Both the position numbers and the translations under genes were made by a program. From Planctomycetota bacterium (GTDB taxonomy: Bacteria; Planctomycetota; PUPC01; DSUN01): DNA of 16,877 nt. The notes below the pieces were generated by a model that saw only the letters and a list, made by a program, of their open reading frames with translations, was not told the DNA's origin and did not search any database. Shown here piece after piece: positions 1-7,420 of the stretch; the stretch's first letter is position 1; the number at the start of each line of letters is the position of its first letter. The stretch lies in the NCBI GenBank assembly GCA_016872875.1, contig VGYW01000163.1, positions 1-16,877 on the forward strand, given 5' to 3'.

Positions 1-1
1 G

Positions 2-832
2 TGGGACGCGCTCGTGCTTCAGCTCTTCCCGCAGAACGGCGACACGGCCCAGACCATGACGGAGAGCGGCGGCAACTTCGCCGAGGCCGCCTACAAGGGA
101 AACCCTGAATGCCAGGTGTACGTGCTCGGGAGTTACCCGGGCCAAGAGAACTTCGGCAAATATGCCGAGACGGTGGCCAAGTACGACGCCATGGCCGTCG
201 AAGGCGCCAAGGGAATCTCCAAGCGCTTCCCTGATCGCAAGCCGGTGCTGGTTATCCCGGTGGCCCAGGGATTTCAGGAAATGGGCCCCAAGGTCGGCGG
301 TGTCGCCAAGTTGTACAAGGACGGGATACATGCCAACAACGAGGGCAAGTATCTGCGGATACTTATTCATTTCGCCACCATTTGCAGGCAGGATCCGCAT
401 GAGGCCATCACATCCGGTTTGTACATGTGGGATGGCCGCTACTCCGTGTCGGCGGACTATGCCCAGAAGGCCCAGGACGTGGCCTGGGAAGTCGTCAAGA
501 AACACCCCCTGTCGGGCGTCAGCGAAGCGGCAACCAAGACGCCCGCAGCGGCAAAGCCGTCATCCTCCGAACCCAAGCCGGCTCCTCCTTCGGCCCAGCC
601 GGAGGTGAAGTCCGAACCTAAGACGAACATCGAGTCAGGCACAGGGAAACCGCAGCCGGCTGACCACACCAGACCGGCTCAGGCTTCCGGCCCGCGGCCG
701 CTCCCCAGGCCCCTGCCCAACCATCCAGGCAATGTCTTCCTGGCCGATGAAGATATTGAAGTGGCACTGCCGCCGGGGACGGGCCAGAGGTTGCGCGCGA
801 TCCATTCGTACCACTTGCGGGCGGTGCGGTAG
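2..832 (+). CDS. SGNH/GDSL-type hydrolase, C-terminal part (5' end outside window; 3' end rearranged)
   Basis: The reading frame is already open at base 2 (W-D-A-L-V-L-Q-L-F), so the N-terminus with the catalytic serine lies outside the window. The visible part contains DGIHANNEGKYL, the block V motif of SGNH hydrolases, where Asp (320-322) and His (329-331) of the DxxH pair complete the catalytic triad. Such enzymes are usually secreted esterases acting on acylated carbohydrates. The hydrolase fold seems to end near VVKKHPLSGV (about 530). An Ala/Pro/Ser/Lys-rich linker follows (about 541-665), then HPGNVFLADEDIEVALPP (about 715-780), which looks like the start of a beta-sandwich domain. From about 780 to the stop the frame reads antisense through another gene fragment, so the last 17 or so residues are probably not native. 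The hydrolase domain is real; whether the product still works is unclear. Confidence 0.7.
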   Translation, partial: WDALVLQLFPQNGDTAQTMTESGGNFAEAAYKGNPECQVYVLGSYPGQENFGKYAETVAKYDAMAVEGAKGISKRFPDRKPVLVIPVAQGFQEMGPKVGGVAKLYKDGIHANNEGKYLRILIHFATICRQDPHEAITSGLYMWDGRYSVSADYAQKAQDVAWEVVKKHPLSGVSEAATKTPAAAKPSSSEPKPAPPSAQPEVKSEPKTNIESGTGKPQPADHTRPAQASGPRPLPRPLPNHPGNVFLADEDIEVALPPGTGQRLRAIHSYHLRAVR

Positions 833-1359
833 ACGGCCGGGTCGCCCGTGGCCCGGTACAGCGGCACCAGCGCCTCGAGGTGGAAATGGGCCGTGCGCTC
901 GTCCACCTGGAAGTGCGTGCGGCAGGCGAACTCGCCGCGGTCCTTGAGCTCGACCATGCTCCAGGCGTTGCCCTCGTACCAGATGTCGCGGACGAGCAGC
1001 CGGCCGCCGTTCCGGACGTCGTAGAGGTGGACGCCCGCCTTGTGGTGGGAGTGGCGTGAAGACGCCGCCTGGAAGAGCGCCACCCATGGCTTGGTCTCCG
1101 GGCCCGCGCCGACCACCTGCAGGCCGTTGTGCCCGGCGTCGCGCAGCTCCACGTACGCCTGCTACAGCCCGTCGCAGACGAAGCCGTACTCGAAGCCGGT
1201 GGTGTTGAGTTGCTCGCCGAAGACCCGGCCGCCGGCTTGGCCGCAGTTCTCCACCAGGATGCCGTCGGCGCCGTTGCCGCCGTTGGCCAGGAACGAGCGA
1301 AAGGCGGCGTGGGAGGGCCCCGAGACGCGGGTCACGGGGTCACAGCCGGCGCCCTGAAG
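783..1359 (-). pseudogene. Fragment of a beta-helix-like / helical-toroid-like protein with an in-frame amber stop
   Basis: The minus strand encodes a continuous protein-like sequence from 1359 down to about 783, broken once by TAG at 1164-1162. The part before the stop (GAGCDPVTRVSGPSHAAFRS through NTTGFEYGFVCDGL) and the part after it (AYVELRDAGHNGLQVVG, then AGVHLYDVRNGGRLLVRDIW) stay in the same frame. They resemble the repetitive strands of right-handed beta-helix, pectate-lyase-like secreted proteins. The last part (ERTAHFHLEALVPLYRATGD, AVYRTARKWYEWIARNLW) instead resembles alpha/alpha-toroid proteins. There is no start codon with a ribosome binding site, and both ends are cut: one at the IS21-like terminus (1360), the other where it abuts the SGNH gene (about 780). 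I read it as a dead internal fragment. The fold assignments are inferred from sequence character, not from a search. Confidence 0.55.
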
Positions 1360-1373
1360 TGTGAACGGCGGTT

Positions 1374-1408
1374 GAAAAGCGCGGTAGGTGGGCGGGCGAA
1401 AAGCGCGG
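1374..1408. repeat. Two 11-bp direct repeats inside the IS21-like terminus
   Basis: GAAAAGCGCGG occurs at 1374-1384 and again at 1398-1408, a 24-bp period. Repeated motifs just inside the terminus are typical transposase binding sites in IS21-family elements, which supports placing the element end at 1360. Only two copies are visible. Confidence 0.7.
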
Positions 1409-1419
1409 CGCCCGGCCTA

Positions 1420-1448
1420 TAGATACCCCGCCTCGCGACGGGTGTCAA
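1420..1448 (-). promoter_or_regulatory. Candidate sigma70-type promoter reading outward from the IS21-like remnant
   Basis: On the minus strand TTGACA (1448-1443) is followed, after exactly 17 nt, by TATCTA (1425-1420). The -35 matches consensus fully and the -10 has 4 of 6 bases. It lies between the istB stop and the element end and points into the beta-helix-like pseudogene. Outward-facing promoters are known at insertion-sequence ends. Expression has not been shown and this lineage's promoter consensus is unknown. Confidence 0.4.
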
Positions 1449-1454
1449 GTTCTC

Positions 1455-1703
1455 CTACGCTTCGGTCTCGTTCGCTCTCGACGTGTGCCGCGGCCTGAGC
1501 CGCCGCCGCAATTCGCAAAGGCGGTAGCTCTCGCCGTTGGCCTCCAGGATGTGGATGCGGTGTGTGAGGCGGTCGAGCAGGGCGCCCGTGAGCCGCTCGG
1601 CGCCCAGAACCTCAGTCCAACTCTCGAAGGGCAGGTTGGTGGTAACCAACAGGCTCGTGCGTTCGTAGGCCCGGCTGACGACCTCAAAGAGCAGTTCCGC
1701 TCC
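1455..1703 (-). pseudogene. istB: IstB-like ATPase, C-terminal remnant (IS21 transposition helper)
   Basis: The minus-strand frame reads [20 protein letters not shown], then [40 protein letters not shown] and RL. This is the conserved C-terminal half of IstB, the DnaA-like AAA+ ATPase that assists the IstA transposase of IS21. TTNLPF corresponds to the sensor 1 region, and [14 protein letters not shown] to the sensor 2 helix with its conserved Arg. A full IstB is about 250 residues; only about 82 remain. The Walker A and B motifs are gone, and the codons before GAELLF (about 1745-1703) do not look like IstB, so the 5' part has been replaced. It cannot be a functional ATPase. Confidence 0.88.
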
Positions 1704-1726
1704 ACGCGCCGGAGCCGACAGGCATT

Positions 1727-1855
1727 TCGCCCGCAACGCGGACAAGGCCGTCGCCGGTAGTTGCGGCTTCGCCGGACGATGCTCGACTCGGGAGAGTCTT
1801 CCGCACGTCTCACACCCTGGGTCGCACCTGGGAGATACTCATCAGTCTTCGGCAT
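1727..1855 (-). pseudogene. Probable N-terminal remnant of a zinc-ribbon transposase
   Basis: From ATG at 1855-1853 the minus strand reads about 43 residues: [20 protein letters not shown], then [20 protein letters not shown] and CGR. A GGAAG ribosome-binding-like sequence lies 9 nt upstream of the ATG. Cys38 and Cys41 (C-P-R-C-G) after a basic stretch look like the first half of the zinc ribbon that opens several transposase families, such as ISL3-like ones. After about 1727 this frame loses any protein character, while a different frame picks up the IstB C-terminus at 1703. I therefore see two unrelated transposase fragments abutting between 1730 and 1703. Family assignment is uncertain; the fragment could also be part of another small zinc-binding protein. 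Confidence 0.4.
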
Positions 1856-2036
1856 GGCAGCGTTCTTCCAGAGATGCAGTCCTCCCTGGCGTCATCGCCG
1901 ACTCCAAGGCAAGAGCCAAGAACAGAACTCTGCAATGCTGCTACAGTCTTCGAGTTTGGGACGACTCAGGGTGCGTCGCCCGCCGCACGGTCGCCGCTGG
2001 CAGCGGACCGATTCCTATCTCTGTTCTGAGGCCGGC
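1856..2036. other. Non-coding spacer with no recognisable content
   Basis: About 180 bp between the transposase remnant and the regulator promoter. Short open frames on both strands show no family motif and no ribosome binding site. I see no RNA gene or terminator hairpin in it. Confidence 0.5.
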
Positions 2037-2065
2037 TTGACCGCCCACATGGCGTTTGATAGACT
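2037..2065 (+). promoter_or_regulatory. Candidate promoter of the GntR/LacI-type regulator and the operon
   Basis: TTGACC (2037-2042) and TAGACT (2060-2065) are separated by 17 nt, which would put the transcription start near 2072, about 35 nt before the regulator ATG. The -35 differs from consensus at one base and the -10 at two. It is the only plausible promoter I see directly before the cluster. Confidence 0.45.
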
Positions 2066-2077
2066 TTAGCAGACTTT
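2061..2077 (+). promoter_or_regulatory. Tandem direct repeat overlapping the -10, candidate operator
   Basis: AGACTTT occurs at 2061-2067 and again at 2071-2077, exactly one helical turn (10 bp) apart. It overlaps the proposed -10 and the transcription start, a position where a bound repressor would block initiation. GntR-type dimers more often bind inverted repeats, so the direct arrangement makes this a tentative autoregulatory site. Confidence 0.3.
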
Positions 2078-2106
2078 TGGGATGCTCCACTGAAGAGGAG
2101 TTGGAC

Positions 2107-3219
2107 ATGAACACGCCCAGACAGCCTCTTGCGCGGCGCATCGCGGAAGAACTGCGGGAGCGCTTCCTGAAAGCCGCGCGACCTGGTCGGCGGCTGCCTT
2201 CGGTGTCGGCCCTTGCGACTGAACTGGGCGTGAGCGTGCTCACGCTCCGGGCCGCGCAAGCCATACTGGCCCGCGAGGGCCTGCTCGACATCCAACATGG
2301 CAGCGGCGTGTATCTTGCAGAGCCGCCCAAGCCCCGCTGGGTAGGAATCTGCACCGCCTTCAACATCCTGCAGCCGCGGGTCTCTGCCTTCCACATCCGG
2401 ATGCCCTACGAACTGAGCCGCTTCCTGGAGCAGAACGGCTTCCGTACAGAGCTCTATATCGGCGGCCCATTGATGCGCGAACACGATCCGCCATCCGCCT
2501 GCGGGCGTCTGGTGGCCGACGTTGAGTCCGGCCGGCTGGAGGGGTTGGCCATCCTCACGGCGCCGCCCACCGCCGTCTGGAAGGAGTGGGTCGCGGGCCT
2601 GAGAATCCCCGCCGTGGGCGACCACACCCCCTACACGGCAGGCGCGGGGTATGCCGATCTGGTTCACCGGGCGGTTCGGTTGCTCAAGGCGCGAGACTGC
2701 CGCCGCATCGCCATGCTGGCGTGGGCTCACGATGGACTGCGCGGGCCACTGCAGGAGGCCCTGGCCGACTGCGACCTGCAGTACCGTCCTGAGTGGGTGC
2801 GCAGCGACCTGCATCCCATGCTCTCCGCCGCGGGCTGGGAGGAGTTCCGCGAAGTATGGTTCGCACACCGCGAGAAGCCGGACGGGCTCCTGGTGCTGGA
2901 TGACGTGCTGTTCGAAGAGGCGCGGATCGCCATTGTTGAACTGGGGATACGGGTGCCGGACCGGCTCAGGATCGTGGCGCACACGTGCGCGGGGACTGAT
3001 CGCGGCTATCCCTTCCCGGTGACAGAGGCCCGGAGCGATCCCAAGCGGCATGCTGAAGCACTGGGTGCGATGCTGCTCACGCGCCTACGCGGCGGAGCTG
3101 TGGAGCCGCCTGGGGTGTCCATTCCGATCGAGTTGGCCGACACACAACCGGCAGCCGCGCCAGCCGTCCTACACGTGGTGCCGCATGCGACAGAGCATGT
3201 GAACACGGCTCGCGGTTGA
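2107..3219 (+). CDS. GntR-type winged-helix regulator with LacI-like sugar-binding domain
   Basis: A 370-residue cytoplasmic transcription regulator. Residues 1-72 form a GntR-type winged helix-turn-helix: RLPSVSALATELGVSVLTLR gives the recognition region and EGLLDIQHGSGVYL the wing. From about residue 77 (RWVGICTAFNIL) to near 345 the sequence has the alternating strand/helix pattern of the LacI/periplasmic-binding-protein effector fold, including DGLLVLDDVLFEEARIAIVE, a typical C-lobe helix entry. This AraR-like architecture usually responds to a sugar ligand. I chose ATG 2107 over an earlier in-frame ATG at 2056 because GAGGAG (2095-2100) lies 6 nt before it and the family fold begins right after it. 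The next gene starts 37 nt downstream in the same direction, so it probably regulates the glycan genes and itself, perhaps through the repeat at 2061-2077. Confidence 0.88.
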   Translation: MNTPRQPLARRIAEELRERFLKAARPGRRLPSVSALATELGVSVLTLRAAQAILAREGLLDIQHGSGVYLAEPPKPRWVGICTAFNILQPRVSAFHIRMPYELSRFLEQNGFRTELYIGGPLMREHDPPSACGRLVADVESGRLEGLAILTAPPTAVWKEWVAGLRIPAVGDHTPYTAGAGYADLVHRAVRLLKARDCRRIAMLAWAHDGLRGPLQEALADCDLQYRPEWVRSDLHPMLSAAGWEEFREVWFAHREKPDGLLVLDDVLFEEARIAIVELGIRVPDRLRIVAHTCAGTDRGYPFPVTEARSDPKRHAEALGAMLLTRLRGGAVEPPGVSIPIELADTQPAAAPAVLHVVPHATEHVNTARG

Positions 3220-3256
3220 TGCTCAATGGCCGGTGGAGGGTAAGGAGCAACAGGCG

Positions 3257-6200
3257 ATGAACAGGGTGCGAAGACTGCTGGCAACGATCGGCATGGTTCT
3301 GGGGCTAGCGGCAGGCGCTTATTCGGGCGGACTCTCGTATGACGAGGCGCTGATCCCGCGCTTCAACATCCCGAGGATGAGCAAGCCGCCGAGGATTGAC
3401 GGCACGATCGACCCGGCGGAGTGGAAGGAATCCGCCAAGGTGATGGGCATGGTGTCCACCGGCGGCCTGGAGTACAAGGACCGGCCGGCCTCGTTCTGGC
3501 TGGCCTGGGACCCGCAGCACCTCTACCTGGCCTATCGGGTGGACACGCTGACCCAGCCCGTGCCGCATCTCAGACGGGCTCACCGCGAGCAGTATGCCCA
3601 GGGGGTCGTCTTTGACGACGCGCTGGAGGTCGGCCTGTTCCTGCACGACCTCAACCAGTTGCCGAACCAGGTCAGCAGCTACTTCCAGTGCATCCTGAAC
3701 TCGCTGGGCTGCGGCGAATACACCAAGTCCTATCCCGCCATCGGCCAGAACATGAAGAACTGGACGCCGACCTTCGACATCGCTAACCGGACCTACACCG
3801 ATGCGGCCGGCAAACACTGGTGGGAGATGGAAATCACGATGGATCTGCAGGACCTGCAGATGCCTCGTCCCTTCAAGGCGGGCGATCCGGTGGACATCGG
3901 ACTCTTTGCCGACGTGAAGAACCCGAACTGGCAGTGGCTCGACTATCCCTCGGCCTCCGGCCACCTCGAGCATTACGGTTTCCCGCGCGCGATCCTGACC
4001 GAGCGCGAACCCTACATCCAGGTCGAGGAGATCGGCGGCCTGCATGATGAGAAGCTGAGCCTGAAGAGCGTGGTCTGCAATCCTGCGGAGAAGCCGGTGA
4101 AGGTGAACGCCGCCTTGCTGCTCCAGCACGGGCCGCAGACCGCCTCCGCCCACGGGGCGCTCAAAGACCCCGTGGCGATCCTTGACGAGCAGCGCGCGCT
4201 CGACATTCCAGCCAAGGGCACGGCCCGGTTCGACGTCGCCAAGGACTTCCCGGGGCTGCCGCCGGCGGCCAAGGGGAAAGGGCTCCTCCGGTTCACTGTC
4301 ACCCGCGCCGACGCGCCGCAGGCGGCGCCGATCTACAGCTTCGCCTGCAACTGGTGGGGCAAGGACAAGAGCTACCTGGCCCCCGCGGAGTACAAGCCGT
4401 ACCTGGACACCAGGATCGCCCACAACCCGGCCAACGGCCTGCTCCAGTTGTCGGCCGACACGCTGGATGCGCCGCTCCCGACGGGGGCCAAGGTGGCCGG
4501 CGCCACGTACAAGGTGAGCCGCGGCGGCCAGGAGTTGAAGGCCGGGAAGCTGCAGTACTTCGTCAACCAGTGGTACGACGACCTGGTGGAGCTGGGCGCG
4601 CTGCCACCCGGCAAGTACGATGCGGCGCTGGCGCTGGTGGACGCGGCCGGCAAGGGACTGGTGACCGCCAAGGGCGGCTTCGAGAAGAAGGACGAGGCGA
4701 AGGAGTTTTCTAAGTGGTGGAACAACAAGATCGGCGATGCGGAGAAGCTGCTCAAGCCCTTCGAGGCGCTGAAGGTGCAGAAGGGCAAGCAGGCCCTGAC
4801 CGCGGTCGCCTGCACCCGTCGCGTGTACGAGTTCGGCTCGCTCGGGCTGCCCGTCCAGATCGAGGCTAACGGCGGCCTTGTGCTGGCTGCGCCGGCCCGG
4901 ATCGTGCTCAAGGTCGGCGGCAGGGAATACGCCGTGCCGACGGACGGCAAGGTAAAGGTGACCCGCAAGGAGGATTGGCGGGTTGACTTCGAGTGCGCGC
5001 CGGTGACGGTCGCCGGCATCACCTTCTCGGCCACGGGCTGGATGGAGCAGGACGGCCTGGTGGAATTGGCGCTCACCTACGCGCCGGAAAAAGGGGGCGT
5101 GGCGGTCGAAATCGAGGAACTGCGGATCGAGTGGCCGATCGCCCAGACCACTCCGGACATCTACATGGCCTGCATGGGCCAGGGCGGCAACTACTCGGCG
5201 CGGACCATCGGCGCCGTGCCCAAGGGCAACGGCCAGGTGTGGAACACCAGGGACGACATGGGCATCACCGGCTCGGGCCGGCGGGTCGGCAACTTCGTCG
5301 GCAACCTGTGGGTGGGCACGGAGCAGCGCGGGCTGCTCTGGTGCGCCGATAGCGACCGCGGCTGGGAGCCGGACGCGCGCGTGGCGGCGCTGGCGGTGCG
5401 CCGCGACGGCCAGAGCGTGGCGATGGTGAACAACCTCATCGGCAGCGCGGAGGGCAAGGCGGCGTGCAAGCTCACCGAGCCGCGCACCGTGCGCTTCGGC
5501 TACAACGCGTCGCCGTTCCGCCATCCGGCGCCCGGCTGGCGCCTCAATCAGTTATCCGCGGGCGGGTCATTCTCCGGTGGCAAGTACAAGGTCAACTGGG
5601 ACACGAAGCAGGATTTCTTCTCGGTCCTCTCGCCGCCGTTCAGCGATACGAAGCGCTGGCCGGAGTACTACGCCCACTGCAAGGAGACCGTTCACAAACT
5701 GATGTACGAAGGGGTGGCCAGCGATCCCGGGGCCGCGAGCTTCTGGCCGGCGCCCGGCAGTTCCGCATACTACGGCAACTTGCGTTGCTGGCTTTACAAG
5801 GCCAACCAGATCGCCCTGCGCGGCTACGCCTGGAAGTCCATCGAGGACCCGAACCCGTACGGCGCCTTCTACGGCGACTGGGTGGATGCGACCGGACATG
5901 AGTTCCTCTCCAAGACCTACCGCGACTACATGATCTGGCTGATGGACAAGCAGGTCAAGGAGGGCGGCTGCCAGCACTTCTACTTCGACATCTCCTTCGG
6001 CGAGGTGCTGCACCGCGACCTGGCGGCAGGCTTCGGCTACCGGCTGCCCGACGGCAGCATCCAGCCGGAGTCCAGCGACACCAACCTGCGCGAGTGGTAC
6101 AAGCGCGTCTGGGCCATGATGCAGGAGAACGATCTCTACCCCGGCGGCGTCTCCGGCCATGCCACCCATGGCTTCTCGCTGAAGATGTTCCCCTTCACGG

Positions 6201-7300
6201 ACGCCATCCTCGACAGCGAATACCCGATGCAGGACTCCATTGACGTCTATCCGAGCGACGCGATGATCGCGCTCTCCTGCCCGCACGCCTTCGGCACAAA
6301 CATCCAGCACCACGGGAACTTCATGAACCCGACCTGGCCGATGATGCACGATGCGGCGGGCGCCTTCGGCTCCTGGTACGGTCCTGACTTCCAGCGCTGG
6401 GGCGGTTCGCGCACGGACGTGGAGTTCATCCCCTACTGGCGCAACCAGGCGGTGGTCAAGGAGATCACGCCTGGCCTGATCGCCAGCCTGTGGAAACGCC
6501 CTGGCAAAGCCGGCTCGGCGGCCATCGCGCTGATGAACTACGGCCCCAATCCCGACGGCTCCGAGCCGGTGCGGGCGGGCAAGCTCACGCTGGACCTCAA
6601 GGCGCTGGGCATTCCCGAGGACGCCATCAAGGCCGGCGGGGAGCGGGTGCGCATCCGTCAGTTCTTCAACTGCACGGTGCAGAACTACTACCTGCGCACG
6701 CTCAAGTGGATGCAGGCGCGCGAGGGCAAGGCCCTGCCGCCCATCGAGCCCAAGCTCGACCTGGCCACTGGCACGATCAGCGGGTTCGACATCAACTACC
6801 ATGATGTCAAGCTGCTGGTCCTCAACTGGGAGGAGAAGCCGGTGGACGACGGCGCGCTGAAGGCGCTGGCCAAGGACGACGCGATGCGCCGGCGGCTGCT
6901 CGACTGGGGGCTCAACGCAGCGGTGGTCGTGCCGGCGAACCTGAGCGTTTCCGACAACCCGGCGATCAAGATTGAGGCGTGGAAACGCACTGGAGACGCG
7001 AGCGGCCGCGGGAACAGCATCCTGCTGCGGGTCACCAACACCACGCAGCCGGCCGACGCCAAGGACAAAGCCGCGACGGCGGGCACGTTGAAGCTCGACC
7101 TGAAGGGCCTGGACGTGAATGTGCGCAAGGTCTGGGCGGAGTACACGGCGGCGGTGCCAATGGATGGCCAGCCGGTGGGTCTCTGCGAAAGCTCAGCACA
7201 GCCCCGGAATCAGGGCATCACCTACAACGCCTACGACGGCGAGCTGTACTACAGCCTGCCCAAGGGCCAGAGCCGGGTGTTCTGCCTCGACCGCTATTAA
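3257..7300 (+). CDS. Secreted glycoside-hydrolase-like giant: CBM9-like domain plus DUF6067-type catalytic region
   Basis: A 1347-residue exported protein. The signal peptide (MNRVRRLLATIGMVLGLAAG) has a basic n-region and a hydrophobic core ending near residue 23. Residues about 46-247 look like a CBM9/DOMON-type sugar-binding domain, opening with RIDGTIDPAEWKESA. A linker region follows, and from about 487 (W-W-N-N-K-I-G) the protein resembles the DUF6067 glycoside-hydrolase-like family, with GLP...LAAP strands and a barrel-like part from about 790. Candidate acidic catalytic residues are Asp911 in HFYFDISFGEV and Asp986/Glu988 in AILDSEYP; these are inferred. The C-terminal 200 or so residues look like a beta-sandwich. 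ATG 3257 is preceded by AAGGAG (3242-3247, 9-nt spacer) and begins the signal peptide, so an upstream in-frame GTG at 3233 is not used. It is likely co-transcribed with the regulator. The substrate is unknown; the partner gene at 13789 belongs to the same family. Confidence 0.82.
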   Translation: MNRVRRLLATIGMVLGLAAGAYSGGLSYDEALIPRFNIPRMSKPPRIDGTIDPAEWKESAKVMGMVSTGGLEYKDRPASFWLAWDPQHLYLAYRVDTLTQPVPHLRRAHREQYAQGVVFDDALEVGLFLHDLNQLPNQVSSYFQCILNSLGCGEYTKSYPAIGQNMKNWTPTFDIANRTYTDAAGKHWWEMEITMDLQDLQMPRPFKAGDPVDIGLFADVKNPNWQWLDYPSASGHLEHYGFPRAILTEREPYIQVEEIGGLHDEKLSLKSVVCNPAEKPVKVNAALLLQHGPQTASAHGALKDPVAILDEQRALDIPAKGTARFDVAKDFPGLPPAAKGKGLLRFTVTRADAPQAAPIYSFACNWWGKDKSYLAPAEYKPYLDTRIAHNPANGLLQLSADTLDAPLPTGAKVAGATYKVSRGGQELKAGKLQYFVNQWYDDLVELGALPPGKYDAALALVDAAGKGLVTAKGGFEKKDEAKEFSKWWNNKIGDAEKLLKPFEALKVQKGKQALTAVACTRRVYEFGSLGLPVQIEANGGLVLAAPARIVLKVGGREYAVPTDGKVKVTRKEDWRVDFECAPVTVAGITFSATGWMEQDGLVELALTYAPEKGGVAVEIEELRIEWPIAQTTPDIYMACMGQGGNYSARTIGAVPKGNGQVWNTRDDMGITGSGRRVGNFVGNLWVGTEQRGLLWCADSDRGWEPDARVAALAVRRDGQSVAMVNNLIGSAEGKAACKLTEPRTVRFGYNASPFRHPAPGWRLNQLSAGGSFSGGKYKVNWDTKQDFFSVLSPPFSDTKRWPEYYAHCKETVHKLMYEGVASDPGAASFWPAPGSSAYYGNLRCWLYKANQIALRGYAWKSIEDPNPYGAFYGDWVDATGHEFLSKTYRDYMIWLMDKQVKEGGCQHFYFDISFGEVLHRDLAAGFGYRLPDGSIQPESSDTNLREWYKRVWAMMQENDLYPGGVSGHATHGFSLKMFPFTDAILDSEYPMQDSIDVYPSDAMIALSCPHAFGTNIQHHGNFMNPTWPMMHDAAGAFGSWYGPDFQRWGGSRTDVEFIPYWRNQAVVKEITPGLIASLWKRPGKAGSAAIALMNYGPNPDGSEPVRAGKLTLDLKALGIPEDAIKAGGERVRIRQFFNCTVQNYYLRTLKWMQAREGKALPPIEPKLDLATGTISGFDINYHDVKLLVLNWEEKPVDDGALKALAKDDAMRRRLLDWGLNAAVVVPANLSVSDNPAIKIEAWKRTGDASGRGNSILLRVTNTTQPADAKDKAATAGTLKLDLKGLDVNVRKVWAEYTAAVPMDGQPVGLCESSAQPRNQGITYNAYDGELYYSLPKGQSRVFCLDRY

Positions 7301-7344
7301 TGAGCACGCACGCCCATGTCTGCGAAACAGCGGGTTCCGGCTAC

Positions 7345-7368
7345 ACCGATCCCGATACCGACCCCGAT
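7345..7368 (+). repeat. Four tandem hexamers in the leader of the esterase gene
   Basis: The units ACCGAT, CCCGAT, ACCGAC and CCCGAT follow each other without gaps in the 120-nt spacer between two operon genes. Such a run can slip during replication. In frame with the downstream gene it would encode a Pro/Ile/Thr run, but that gene's own start lies further on. Confidence 0.75.
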
Positions 7369-7389
7369 TGGGGTTGCGGGCAGACCCGC
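7361..7389 (+). promoter_or_regulatory. Two adjacent short hairpins in the intergenic leader
   Basis: ACCCC (7361-7365) pairs with GGGGT (7370-7374) around GATT, and GCGGG (7376-7380) pairs with CCCGC (7385-7389) around CAGA. Both are perfect 5-bp stems with tetraloops, separated by one base. No T-run follows, so this is not a classical intrinsic terminator. They may mark an mRNA processing or stability site between the 3257 and 7421 genes. Confidence 0.35.
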
Positions 7390-7420
7390 GTTGGGACGAC
7401 GCACAGACGGGGAGCATGAG

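Larger units (their letters stand above)
1360..1703 (-). mobile_element. IS21-family element remnant: one terminus plus the istB 3' part
   Basis: Downstream of a recognisable istB C-terminus (stop at 1457-1455) lie about 95 bp that end in a terminus which, read on the + strand from 1360, begins TGTGAACGGCGG. IS21-family ends start with TG and carry short direct repeats just inside the terminus. Here GAAAAGCGCGG occurs at 1374-1384 and 1398-1408. The interrupted beta-helix-like frame starts exactly outside this terminus, as expected for an insertion. The istA gene, most of istB and the other terminus are missing, so the element cannot move by itself. The terminus position is a judgement from pattern and could be off by a few bases. 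Confidence 0.6.

Noticed and set aside
2056..2106. Earlier in-frame ATG for the GntR/LacI-type regulator
   Set aside because: It overlaps the proposed promoter and lacks a Shine-Dalgarno sequence, while ATG 2107 has GAGGAG 6 nt upstream.
3305..5524. Very long open frame (739 codons) on the minus strand
   Set aside because: It is antisense to the 3257-7300 gene, rich in Arg, His, Gly, Val and Leu without family motifs, and has no ribosome binding site. High GC produces such frames opposite real genes.
7361..7389. Intrinsic terminator after the 3257-7300 gene
   Set aside because: The stems are only 5 bp and no T-tract follows, so read-through is expected.
7316..7420. N-terminal extension of the esterase starting at ATG 7316
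   Set aside because: It would place 35 residues encoded by hexamer repeats before a signal peptide, whereas ATG 7421 has GGGGAG at ideal spacing.
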